DNA of 64,000 nt from Haloarcula salinisoli (GTDB lineage: Archaea; Halobacteriota; Halobacteria; Halobacteriales; Haloarculaceae), in the NCBI RefSeq assembly GCF_019599405.1, contig NZ_RKLQ01000003.1:156061-220060 (forward strand), in the 5' to 3' direction. Positions 8,541 to 16,440 of the stretch are shown here, piece by piece; position 1 is the first letter of the stretch, and each line of letters starts with the position of its first letter. The position numbers and the translations under genes were made by a program. Below the pieces are notes generated by a model. It did not search any database. It was not told where the DNA came from and saw nothing but the letters and a program-made list of their open reading frames with translations.

Positions 8541-9020
8541 TCAAACTTCGGACCCTAAAGGACTCTCTTTCAATTTCTGAATGATATCATCTTCTTCAAT
8601 TTCGGAGCCTAGCCTATCTTTATTCACTTTTGCTATCAATTGTAGCTCTGTCTCTCGTTGTTGAGTCTGATCTTTTTTGAGAATACGTAGACCCTCTTTC
8701 AGCCCTCTCGCTACACGTGAGCCTTTCTCGGTTTCTTTGTAGATATGAATATTACCATCATCCTCTTTATACACAAGTTGAAGGTCGTCATAAGACTCCA
8801 AGATGCTGGAAAACCCCGGATCCATTGGTCCCCAGTAGACTCGTCTGAAGGGCCAATCTTCTCGTAGGTTTGCCGATTCGCGGAACTCTACCAGTGACTT
8901 ATGATACTTTTTTGCTCCATCTATTTCTCCATCGAATTCGTCTAACATCAACAGACGATAGTGAAAAGCAGCCTCATCATTAGGGAGTACTTCCTCAGGG
9001 ATGTCAGTCATGCTCCCCAT
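8541..9020 (-). CDS. Small protein with winged-helix-like region, third gene of the SMC-like operon
   Basis: 159 residues. The segment from about 55 to 115 (WPFRRVYWGPMDPGF, a hydrophobic helix, LVYKEDDGNIHIYKET, EKGSRVARGL) has the helix-wing-turn pattern of winged-helix modules in YwgA/DUF4065-type proteins and in middle components of ABC-three-component systems. That comparison is pattern-based and uncertain. Its start overlaps the end of the SMC-like ATPase gene by 13 bases, so the two are translationally coupled. It may load or regulate the ATPase. No catalytic motif is seen. Confidence 0.6.
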   Translation of the reverse strand: MGSMTDIPEEVLPNDEAAFHYRLLMLDEFDGEIDGAKKYHKSLVEFRESANLREDWPFRRVYWGPMDPGFSSILESYDDLQLVYKEDDGNIHIYKETEKGSRVARGLKEGLRILKKDQTQQRETELQLIAKVNKDRLGSEIEEDDIIQKLKESPLGSEV

Positions 9021-10738
9021 TCCTCCAGACTGGTTTGATCTATTGTTGCACGTTTTAGCTTAAGAATCCGTTCGCTAGGGAATTCTTCTATCATAGCTTG
9101 ATCTGATGAAGTAATGACTATTTGCTGGTCTACTGACTTTAGGTGTTCTAAAGCCTGAAATTTTATATCTTCATCTAAATGTGAGAAGGGCTCATCCATC
9201 ACTATGACCGACCAGTCTATTATATCAGTAGCATCCGCGTGGCTATTCAAGGCAAGTGCGAAAGAGATATTCAGTAACTGTATTTCTGAATCGCTCAACT
9301 CTCCTCGCCGATTGTAAATCCGGCGTTCATCTTCACCAGGTAATCCAATTGCACCGTTGTCTGGGTTGATTTCTACTCCTCTTCCTAATTCCCCTGATAG
9401 CATGTTGAAATGCTCAGTCCATGTTTTTTCGAAGTCGTTCAGAGCTCTTGTATAACTATCAGCCCGTATTTCATTCAGCTCTCGTTTAAAATCGTCAATA
9501 TCTGAGTCTATCAGCTCTCGTTGCTCTTCAGTTTTGGATAGATCATCCTCAATTTCACTCAAACGGGCTTGAGAATCATTCAGCTCCGTTTCGACCTGAG
9601 ACAAGTTTGTACGTGCTTCCTCCAAAATTTCGGAGGTTGTCATTCCCTGTTCCAGCCTATCTACGGCTTTGGAGTTTAGATTGGAAAGTTCCGGTTGCCT
9701 CTCCTCTATCTCTCTAATTTCCGTATTGACCTCTTCTAATTCATTCTCATGCTCGTCTATTTCTTCAGTTAGTTTCTCTGGTCGCCCTTCTGCCTCTAAC
9801 TTCTCACTTCTGAGATTTTCTTTAAGACCCTGTATCGAATTCTCCTGATTGCAGAATGGGCATGTATCGTCTGAATGTATCCGATCTTTGGCGGTTTCCG
9901 AATTGACACGTCCTTCGCATACGGGACAGACAAACTCCTTCATCGCTTCAACGATTATATCTTCAATTTCAGTCTCAAACCGTTGAAGCTCGTCTATCTC
10001 TTCTTCCTTCTCAGATATCTTACGGTTAAGCCCTTTCCTCTTTTTATATAGGCGATCAACTTCCTGTTTTAAGCTCTGATCTCGAGCCAACGTGTCTCTT
10101 ATTTCGTCTAGTCTTCCACTCTCAGCTATTTCAATTAGTTCCTGCCATTCATCCTGTTGCCTTTCTAACTTGGAAATCGTCACTGTCAGGCGATTATGCC
10201 GATTTTCTAAGCGTGACTGTTTATCGGATTTCTCTACTAATCGAGTATTCTTTTCTTCGATTAATGACTCAAGTTCCTCGACCCGGCGTTTGGAACTACG
10301 ATTCGTTACACTTAGAATCAAATCTAATCGCTGCTTCCGACTAAGTGTGGTCAGCGGTAATTGATCAAGATGGGAGTGTAAGAAGTGATGTCGGAGTATT
10401 TGCGTTTCGCCAACACGCCCTCTTAGCTTTTCTTCTGCGGTATCTTTTGTGTAAACCTCTCCATTCCATTCATATTTCCGCTTAGGCTCTGCACGAGTAA
10501 TTCGTGAGCCATCGGTGAATGTAACGGACATTTTGTTACCCCCTCCCGGTCTAATGCCAAGCGACTCATCAAGCCCAAGAACACCATACAATAGGGCGTT
10601 GAATGTTAGACTTTTTCCACTTTGATTAGGTCCATGAATGAGAACAGATTCTGAATTCAGTTCGTGCAACTGAGGGGTTTGCTCTTTTGTATAGATATCC
10701 TGGGCAAACCTTCTAATCTTGAATCCGCTAATGTTCAT
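9008..10738 (-). CDS. SMC/Rad50-like ATPase with zinc hook
   Basis: 576 residues, shorter than Rad50 or SMC (about 850-1200). Walker A is GPNQSGKS (36-43). Two coiled-coil arms (about 150-265 and 310-430) meet at a zinc hook with CPVC (271-274) and CPFC (293-296). The signature is a degenerate LSDSE (481-485), Walker B is VIVMDEP (511-517) and the D-loop is SHLDED. The usual H-loop His is not at the expected place (VITSSD, 541-546). Such ATPases act on DNA ends or as sensors in defence (Lamassu and other ABC-three-component systems). No Mre11 partner is present. It lies between a membrane protein gene and a small gene, overlapping both, which points to a three-subunit system. Confidence 0.85.
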   Translation of the reverse strand: MNISGFKIRRFAQDIYTKEQTPQLHELNSESVLIHGPNQSGKSLTFNALLYGVLGLDESLGIRPGGGNKMSVTFTDGSRITRAEPKRKYEWNGEVYTKDTAEEKLRGRVGETQILRHHFLHSHLDQLPLTTLSRKQRLDLILSVTNRSSKRRVEELESLIEEKNTRLVEKSDKQSRLENRHNRLTVTISKLERQQDEWQELIEIAESGRLDEIRDTLARDQSLKQEVDRLYKKRKGLNRKISEKEEEIDELQRFETEIEDIIVEAMKEFVCPVCEGRVNSETAKDRIHSDDTCPFCNQENSIQGLKENLRSEKLEAEGRPEKLTEEIDEHENELEEVNTEIREIEERQPELSNLNSKAVDRLEQGMTTSEILEEARTNLSQVETELNDSQARLSEIEDDLSKTEEQRELIDSDIDDFKRELNEIRADSYTRALNDFEKTWTEHFNMLSGELGRGVEINPDNGAIGLPGEDERRIYNRRGELSDSEIQLLNISFALALNSHADATDIIDWSVIVMDEPFSHLDEDIKFQALEHLKSVDQQIVITSSDQAMIEEFPSERILKLKRATIDQTSLEEWGA

Positions 10739-11330
10739 TACTAATCTCCTTTGGCGTCCTTTCTATCGCTCGTTTTAATTTGTTCATTGATTTGATCACA
10801 AGTCCGGTACATACAGTAGCTACCAACAATCCTCCAACTACACCAAGTATACCAAACTCAAACCCAAGAGCGAATGGAGCTGTAAGACCAATAAGAGCGA
10901 AAGATGCTCCGGTTGTAACTCCTTCTTGAGCCTTCTTATCTAATCTATCAATTATTTCTTCGCCACCACCGGAATACCAATCAGTAAAATCACCTCCTTC
11001 GTTCAATTCTAACCTCATACGAGCAATTGCAACATGTTGCTCGAACCTCTCTTCGATTATATCGTTTGTAAACAACCTCGCCATCTCGGACAAAATACTT
11101 GCAGGTGCCAGCGCAAACAATATCAATATCCTAGAATATGTGCTGGCACTACTCTCAATCACAAACAAGTATATCAGGAGTCCAGAGTAGGCTGTTAAAC
11201 TGCCTAACCCTGCAATCTCGTCTTGGTTAAGAGATTTTATTGAAGCCACAATTAGATGGGACTGTATTCTTGTTGTGCGCCAAATTGGATATGTCCATCT
11301 AATACAATAAACATTCGGGCTGATTATCAA
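10728..11330 (-). CDS. Membrane protein, first gene of the SMC-like operon
   Basis: 200 residues as drawn. The first 25 look atypical, so translation may start later at a non-ATG codon. Hydrophobic segments lie at about 45-60, 67-80, 140-155 and 160-176, separated by an acidic soluble loop (85-135). No family was recognised. Its end overlaps the start of the ATPase gene by 11 bases. In a defence reading this would be the membrane effector released when the ATPase senses foreign DNA; this is inference from operon structure only. Confidence 0.65.
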   Translation of the reverse strand: MIISPNVYCIRWTYPIWRTTRIQSHLIVASIKSLNQDEIAGLGSLTAYSGLLIYLFVIESSASTYSRILILFALAPASILSEMARLFTNDIIEERFEQHVAIARMRLELNEGGDFTDWYSGGGEEIIDRLDKKAQEGVTTGASFALIGLTAPFALGFEFGILGVVGGLLVATVCTGLVIKSMNKLKRAIERTPKEISNEH

Positions 11331-11451
11331 ATACTAATGTCCAGATATCAAAACAGTGTAGTCCTATCTTTCTAAGTACGTTTCAACACTTTCCACATGG
11401 AGATGACACTGATTGCTTGGCTCACCTATATTGCTTGGTTACTACGCATCA

Positions 11452-11570
11452 AGATACCGCCGAGCAGTCCCAATTATATCTTAATTCTGGAATTCCTGCG
11501 AAAGCGGCTCCACCAACTGCGTCTACGCAGCATTTGATACCGTAATCAACCCGACCCACAGAAGCGAAAG
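11452..11570 (-). pseudogene. Decayed copy of a PhiH1-repressor-like winged-helix gene
   Basis: About 115 bp align by eye with 13432-13545 inside the intact winged-helix gene. A shared run TCCTGCGAAAGCGGCTCCAC occurs at the same relative place, with scattered substitutions elsewhere and no open frame. The stretch 11331-11630 shows no other gene, only AT-rich sequence that should hold the promoter of the SIR2-domain gene starting at 11631. Confidence 0.7.
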
Positions 11571-11630
11571 TTTACCTCTCCTTGCTTATATCAAAGATTA
11601 TGCGTATTTACTTCAAGAGGGTAGCAAGAC

Positions 11631-13343
11631 ATGGTTGATAACGATATGACCCTTACCTTTTCTCTTAGGAACAATCGAGGCGTCTATGCGCTTTTATTAG
11701 GTTCTGGTGTTTCTATGGAGGCAGGAGTTCCCACTGGCTGGGGCATTGTCGAAGATTTGATCCGCGATCTGGCCACAGCAGAGGGTGAAGAACCTACCCC
11801 AGACCCATTTCAATGGTATGAGGACAAGTATGATCAAGAGCCAGCATATGACGAGTTGATGGAACAAGTCGGTCCATCGAAAGAAGATCGGCAATCTATT
11901 CTTCAACCCTACTTCGAACCGACTGAAGAAGAGCGTGAAGAGGGTATCAAAACACCCAGCGAAGCGCACAGAAGCATCGCCTGGTTGGTTGATGAAGGAT
12001 ATATCAACATCATCATCACAACCAATTTCGATCAGTTGCTTGAGCAAGCTCTGCGCGAAAGGGGGGTCAATCCAGTAGTCATCACGAATGCAACCTCCGC
12101 TGCAGGTGCGGAACCACTTGCTCAACAGGACGCTGTAATCCTCAAAATCCACGGCGATTATATGGAGACGAATATCAAAAACATCAATTCCGAGCTGCAA
12201 TCCTACGATGAAGAAATCGAAAGTCGGCTGAACCGTGCGTTTTCTGATTATGGTCTCATAGTTTGTGGATGGTCTGCTGAATGGGACCCTGCACTACGCG
12301 AAGCGTTACTTGAATGTGAAAGCCGACGATACTCTACGTACTGGGCATATCATGGTAGTTTGGAAGAACAGGCTGAACGTCTAACAGAACATCTCAGTGC
12401 TGTTCCGGTGGAAATTGATGGTGCCAGTAAATTCTTTTCGGACCTTAAGGAGAGGGTACAAGCTCTGGAAGGCGCAGAATCGGGAGCACCGTTAACCAGA
12501 GAAGTTGCCAGAGAGCGAGTCAAACGGTACATGACTCGTGATTCTAGAAAAATAGACCTCTCGGATTTAATAAGAGACGAAAGAGAGAGGGTCTACTCTC
12601 AAGTCGTTGATGAAGAGAGATTTCCGCTCAATATAGATGGAACTGAGGGAAACATCGAACAAAGGCTGAGTACTTATGAAAATATGGTAGGTACATTGAT
12701 GGTAGCGGTAGCCACCTGCGCATACTGGGGACCAGAAGTACCGAATCCTGCGACTAATGATATATCTGAAACAGTCCGACGCTTAGGTTCCCCAACCGCG
12801 CCTTCTGGGAGGCGAAAGGACCTCTGGGATGACTTGAGGCAATATCCCGCTACAGTCATGTTGTACGGAATCGGGACAGCAGGCGTCGCCGCAAAAAATT
12901 GGGATCTGATAAAGAGACTTCTAATTGAGACAGAGACTCAGAATGGTCGCGGGATAGAAAGACCAGTAGCTGAAGATCTCAATCCATGGAGAGTCGGTAG
13001 TAGAATTAGTCGGAGAGGTGGTAATAAATACCTTCGACGGCGAATAAATGATGTTCTTTCAGAATTGCTCGATGACCTTATTCCAGATGAAACACGTTAC
13101 GATAGGTGTTTTGCGCAATTTAAAATCCTCGCAGATTTAGCGTTGTTAGATTTGTCTGAAGACTCTCGATTTAGCCCTGATCATCTCCCTGTAATATATC
13201 CTGTCTCTGCTATTGAAGAACTCGCGACGGATCTGGAAGCTCAGGGGGAAAATTGGGGACCAATACAATCTGGGATGTTCAATAGCTCCGTAGATAGGGC
13301 AGAATCACTTCTTGAGGAGCTACAAGAGATAACCCGATTCTAA
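11631..13343 (+). CDS. SIR2-domain protein, probable NAD-degrading defence effector
   Basis: 570 residues. The N-terminal SIR2-like domain shows the NAD-binding loop GSGVSMEAGVPTGWG (24-38), TTNFDQLLE with Asn132 and Asp134, KIHGDY with the catalytic-type His174, and VCGWSAEWDP (211-220), which match SIR2 NADases of bacterial defence systems better than protein deacetylases. The zinc cysteines of true sirtuins are absent. The C-terminal 300 residues are not recognised and may sense the trigger. It is a single plus-strand gene, AT-rich, placed between copies of a winged-helix gene. By family analogy it would deplete NAD during infection; its natural trigger is unknown. Confidence 0.8.
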   Translation: MVDNDMTLTFSLRNNRGVYALLLGSGVSMEAGVPTGWGIVEDLIRDLATAEGEEPTPDPFQWYEDKYDQEPAYDELMEQVGPSKEDRQSILQPYFEPTEEEREEGIKTPSEAHRSIAWLVDEGYINIIITTNFDQLLEQALRERGVNPVVITNATSAAGAEPLAQQDAVILKIHGDYMETNIKNINSELQSYDEEIESRLNRAFSDYGLIVCGWSAEWDPALREALLECESRRYSTYWAYHGSLEEQAERLTEHLSAVPVEIDGASKFFSDLKERVQALEGAESGAPLTREVARERVKRYMTRDSRKIDLSDLIRDERERVYSQVVDEERFPLNIDGTEGNIEQRLSTYENMVGTLMVAVATCAYWGPEVPNPATNDISETVRRLGSPTAPSGRRKDLWDDLRQYPATVMLYGIGTAGVAAKNWDLIKRLLIETETQNGRGIERPVAEDLNPWRVGSRISRRGGNKYLRRRINDVLSELLDDLIPDETRYDRCFAQFKILADLALLDLSEDSRFSPDHLPVIYPVSAIEELATDLEAQGENWGPIQSGMFNSSVDRAESLLEELQEITRF

Positions 13344-13351
13344 TTATTGAT

Positions 13352-13624
13352 CTAATCGCTGTAGAGAACACGGCTCGGCGTCGGCCGTTGAAGATTCGAC
13401 ACATCGAGCTCACCTGCTAGGTACCGCTGGCCAGCTCCAGTGATATCGTAGTTCTGGAACTCCTGCGAAAGCGGCTCCACGAGGTGCGCCTGCGTAAGCA
13501 TATGACACCGCTCACGAACCCGGCCCACAGACGCCCACAGCGACACCTTCCGGGCGATATACTTCGGCGTCGACCAGCCTCCAGCACGCAGTAGTTCGAG
13601 TATCCGTTCACCCAGCGGGACCAT
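13352..13624 (-). CDS. PhiH1-repressor-like winged-helix regulator
   Basis: 90 residues with a compact winged helix: helix 1 LGERILELLRAGGW, TPKYIARKVSL, recognition helix ASVGRVRERCHMLTQAHLV, and wing EFQNYDITGAGQRYLAGEL. It is about 60 percent identical by eye to the protein encoded at 14606-14893, so the two are recent paralogues. It ends nine bases from the end of the SIR2 gene (convergent). Such proteins are small transcription repressors in haloarchaeal viruses and chromosomes. Confidence 0.75.
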   Translation of the reverse strand: MVPLGERILELLRAGGWSTPKYIARKVSLWASVGRVRERCHMLTQAHLVEPLSQEFQNYDITGAGQRYLAGELDVSNLQRPTPSRVLYSD

Positions 13625-13668
13625 TCATTGAGCGGGGTTGCGTGACATGATTCAGGGGGGCAACGTCG

Positions 13669-13784
13669 TCAGCTATTGATTCCGGGGCCGTCGGCAGCAC
13701 TGCTCTCGTCGTTGGAGGAACCGCAACCGTTCATATAGCGTTCTTTCTCGGCGTCGTACTCGCGCTTAGGTTCCCCCCATCAGT
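13669..13784 (-). pseudogene. C-terminal remnant of a winged-helix gene (copy of the 14899-15219 type)
   Basis: Read on the minus strand, this stretch gives EYDAEKERYMNGCG and then an acidic tail ending in TGA at 13669. It matches KYDAEQGRYIGDDDE near the C-terminus of the intact gene at 14899-15219. An in-frame stop lies just upstream, so only the tail survives. Its place just before the 13352-13624 gene reproduces the gene order of the intact pair. Confidence 0.6.
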
Positions 13785-13841
13785 AAGAAACTCTCAAATC
13801 TAAACATTTACCGGTCAAAACCCCGGTCTCGGCCCTGTCTA

Positions 13842-14138
13842 CTACCGCATGAAATCCGGAAGTTCGTCGTTGTCTTCACGAGCAGCCTCGACTTCGTCCG
13901 GGTCGATACCCAGTTCACGGAGCGCTTCGCGCTCCTGTTCGGGTGTTTCGATCGGTTCCCCGATCTCACCCTTATGCAGTGCGACGGCTTCGTCGAGCAT
14001 CTCCAGCGCCTCCTCGCGAGTCTCGCCCTGCGTGGTGACGCCGGTCTCGACGTCGGTGATGACCCACCCGTCGCCCTCGCGCCACATCCGAATCTCGTCC
14101 TCGTGGTCGGGCTCGCTGTCGCGCGTGGAACTCGCCAT
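13842..14138 (-). CDS. HicB-like antitoxin without a neighbouring HicA
   Basis: 98 residues. The core IRMWREGDGWVITDVETGV, then TTQGETREEALEMLDEAVAL, is the HicB partial RNase H-like fold (strand-strand-strand-helix). The tail with LGIDPDEVEAAREDNDELP is usual in haloarchaeal versions. The HicA toxin normally follows in the same operon with a small overlap. Here the downstream 13670-13841 has no frame long enough for HicA, only a winged-helix remnant. It is therefore an orphan antitoxin or a stand-alone regulator. Confidence 0.8.
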   Translation of the reverse strand: MASSTRDSEPDHEDEIRMWREGDGWVITDVETGVTTQGETREEALEMLDEAVALHKGEIGEPIETPEQEREALRELGIDPDEVEAAREDNDELPDFMR

Positions 14139-14266
14139 ACACCGTTATATGCAGCGACACGGCGAATAAACCTTCGGCAGCAGTCTGGTCACCGCGTGCA
14201 CGGTAGCCTATATAAACGGCTGTTCTGCCGTCCGCTGTCCGTGTTCTGTACCGCGACGCTCGCCCG

Positions 14267-14527
14267 TCAGGCGTACTGTTGTTCGAGATACGCGACGATG
14301 TCGTCACTCTCGTGCATCGTGACACCACGCTCGGTGTCGACGAGGAACGGAATCTGGTCGTCGCCGACTGTCGAGAGGACACTGTGTGTGAGTTCGTTCG
14401 TCACGTCGCCGCCGTCCGCTCCGGGGAGTCGCGGGTTGTGGTTGACGTACGAAACGCCGAGTTCCGACAGTTTTTCACGAACCTTCTCGCTGTGGGGACA
14501 GCCCTCGGACTGATACAGCTCCAGCAT
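14267..14527 (-). CDS. Glutaredoxin/GST N-terminal-like protein
   Basis: 86 residues with the thioredoxin fold of glutaredoxins: LELYQSEGCPHSEKVREKL with CPHS (10-13) at the active site in place of CPYC. A QIPFLVDTERGVTMHESDD segment carries the cis-Pro and the typical E-S-D glutathione-site end of GST N-domains. A monothiol role is likely because the second Cys is replaced. Haloarchaea use gamma-glutamylcysteine rather than glutathione, so the partner thiol is uncertain. It is a single gene. Confidence 0.85.
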   Translation of the reverse strand: MLELYQSEGCPHSEKVREKLSELGVSYVNHNPRLPGADGGDVTNELTHSVLSTVGDDQIPFLVDTERGVTMHESDDIVAYLEQQYA

Positions 14528-14605
14528 AGTGTCAGAAAAATAGAAGGCGTGTGTACAAAAACGTCCGCTCCGGTGAGCTGTCGAACGCGGGCGAGTGGTC
14601 CCGGG

Positions 14606-14893
14606 TCACCGATTCACCGACGGCCCCGGCTGCTCGCTCGCGTCGAGCTCACCTGCCAGATACCGGCGTCCGGCCCCCGTAATCTCGTAGTGTAGCAACG
14701 CCCGCGACAGCGGCGCGACGAGTCCCGTCTGGCTCAGGAGCCGACACCGCTCCCGAACCCGTCCGACCGACGCCCCGAGCGATACTCGGCGAGCAATCGA
14801 CCGGGGTGTCGCCCACCCTTCGGCCGCCAGCAACTCCAGGATACGCTCGTCCAGCGGCGTCATCCACTCAGCGGGCCGGCGGGCCATCCCCAC
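14606..14893 (-). CDS. PhiH1-repressor-like winged-helix regulator (paralogue)
   Basis: 95 residues with the same fold and order as the 13352-13624 protein: DERILELLAAEGW, TPRSIARRVSL, ASVGRVRERCRLLSQ and YEITGAGRRYLAGEL. Met11 is an alternative start. It follows the winged-helix gene at 14899-15219 by five bases and should be co-transcribed with it. GC content here is like the core genome, so this appears to be the resident copy and the AT-richer one at 13352 the diverged duplicate. Confidence 0.75.
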   Translation of the reverse strand: MGMARRPAEWMTPLDERILELLAAEGWATPRSIARRVSLGASVGRVRERCRLLSQTGLVAPLSRALLHYEITGAGRRYLAGELDASEQPGPSVNR

Positions 14894-14898
14894 CTCCG

Positions 14899-15219
14899 TC
14901 AGCCGTCCACGCCGGGGCGTTCGGTCGCGTCCCCCTCGGTTTTCGTCTCGTCGTCATCGCCGATATACCGGCCTTGCTCGGCATCGTACTTACCTTCGAG
15001 GTAGGCCTCGCCCGCCTCTGAGAGGACGTAGACGCCGTTGGCGAGCGGGCGCAAGAGGCCGTTGTCGGCCAGCTTCGTCAGCCGTCGGGAGACCGACGAC
15101 TTCGAGATATGTATCTCCTCGCGGTTCGCGAGCTCCGTCGGGGAGCCGTTCCCCTCCTCGCGGACGACCTCCAGAATCCTGTCGTCCCAGATTGTCATCC
15201 ACGAGCCGGACTGTCTCAT
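14899..15219 (-). CDS. Winged-helix regulator, first gene of a two-regulator operon
   Basis: 106 residues. DDRILEVVREEGNGSPTELA, SKSSVSRRLTKLADNGLL and a short wing YVLSEAGEAYLEG form a winged helix related to, but distinct from, the paralogue that follows it. The acidic disordered tail from about 80 on is typical of halophilic regulators. It is divergently oriented to the dehydrogenase gene at 15466, and the space between holds a dyad at 15308-15329 that could be its operator. Confidence 0.75.
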   Translation of the reverse strand: MRQSGSWMTIWDDRILEVVREEGNGSPTELANREEIHISKSSVSRRLTKLADNGLLRPLANGVYVLSEAGEAYLEGKYDAEQGRYIGDDDETKTEGDATERPGVDG

Positions 15220-15307
15220 TGCTCTCGGGTACGGAATACGGTGTTGTCTGTGCTGGTAATGTGCCGTTTACCACACGGCATCCCACAAACAGAAAACCGT
15301 TGCATTC

Positions 15308-15329
15308 TTACAACAGCACCACGTTGTAA
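15308..15329. promoter_or_regulatory. Candidate operator dyad between divergent genes
   Basis: TTACAAC (15308-15314) and GTTGTAA (15323-15329) form a perfect 7-bp dyad with an 8-bp spacer. It sits in the divergent region between the winged-helix pair and the dehydrogenase/aldolase pair. The size and symmetry fit a dimeric winged-helix site, but binding is not shown. Confidence 0.4.
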
Positions 15330-15465
15330 CCAACGCGGGGTGCCCATACCGGGGGCGTTCCGGACGGGGGAGTGGCACACCGCCAGCGGACACACTCGGG
15401 AGGGCTGTCAGACGGGGGGCGCTGGAGACTGTACACTTTTCACGGCGTCCCGCCAACACGGGTCC

Positions 15466-16440
15466 ATGACTGATAGGTGGGAAGTCCTTTTGCCGAAAGA
15501 AATCGACCCGTCGGGGCCGGAGTCCATCGCGGACTTCGCCGACTGTACCGGGATGGACGAGTACGACAGTTACGACGACGCGCTGGCCGACATCGCGCGC
15601 TACGATGCCGTCATCGTCCGCGTCGCACCGCTCACCGCCGAGGTCATCGAGCGGGCGGAGAAGCTGAAAGTCATCGCGAAACACGGCGCCGGCCTCGACA
15701 ACGTCGACATGGACGCGGCCGCTCAGCACGATATCGTCGTCTGTAACACGCCCGGCGCGAACGCCCAGTCCGTCGCCGAACACGCCATCGCCTCGCTGTT
15801 TGGCCTGCGCCGCAACCTCCACACCGCCGACAGACACGTCAGGTCCGGTGAGTGGGAACGGGCGGCCTTTACCGGGCGGGAGCTCAGCAACGACACGCTC
15901 GGGCTGTACGGCTTCGGGAACATCGCACAGAAGACGGCGGCGCTGGCCACCGGCATGGGGATGCGCGTCGTCGCCTACGATCCGCGCAAGCCCGACGAGT
16001 ACTTCCCGGAGAGTGTCCAGCGCGCCGAGCGGTTCGAGGGTCTGTTCCAGCGCTCCGACGCGGTGAGTATCCACGTCCCGCTGACTGACCACACACACCA
16101 CTCTATCTCGACGGCGGAGCTGTCGGCACTCGGGGAACACGGCGTCATCGTCAACACCGCTCGCGGCGCGGTCATCGACGAGGCGGCGCTTGTCGACGCG
16201 CTCGAGGCCGGCACCGTCGGCGGGGCGGCACTCGACACGTTCGAGTCCGAGCCGCCGGGCGAGGACCATCCCCTCTATGGCCGTGACGACGTGTTGTTGA
16301 CGCCCCACGTCGGCGGCGTGACACGGCAGGCGCTGGCCAGGATGAGCCGGCAGGCCGCGGCGAACGTCCGGACCGTCTACGAGGGCGGGATACCCGACTC
16401 GACGCGGAACACGGCCGCGCTGTCGGAGGCCGACGAATGA
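15466..16440 (+). CDS. D-isomer-specific 2-hydroxyacid dehydrogenase (phosphoglycerate dehydrogenase-like)
   Basis: 324 residues from the ATG at 15466; the open frame runs further upstream but that part is not protein-like. The NAD-binding loop is LYGFGNIAQ (about 146-154), with the conserved NTARGAVIDE around the catalytic Arg and HVPLTDHTHHSI. Catalytic His lies in LLTPHVGG. It is short and lacks the ACT regulatory domain of SerA, so it probably reduces another 2-oxoacid. The downstream aldolase gene overlaps it by four bases, suggesting the pair works in one 2-oxoacid or sugar-acid degradation pathway. Confidence 0.85.
   Translation: MTDRWEVLLPKEIDPSGPESIADFADCTGMDEYDSYDDALADIARYDAVIVRVAPLTAEVIERAEKLKVIAKHGAGLDNVDMDAAAQHDIVVCNTPGANAQSVAEHAIASLFGLRRNLHTADRHVRSGEWERAAFTGRELSNDTLGLYGFGNIAQKTAALATGMGMRVVAYDPRKPDEYFPESVQRAERFEGLFQRSDAVSIHVPLTDHTHHSISTAELSALGEHGVIVNTARGAVIDEAALVDALEAGTVGGAALDTFESEPPGEDHPLYGRDDVLLTPHVGGVTRQALARMSRQAAANVRTVYEGGIPDSTRNTAALSEADE

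Noticed and set aside
9008..10738. Rad50 of the general repair complex
   Set aside because: Too short, with a degenerate signature, AT-rich, and no mre11 gene; the operon partners differ.
13625..13841. HicA toxin partner for the HicB gene
   Set aside because: No frame of the required length; the only coding trace is a winged-helix gene scrap.
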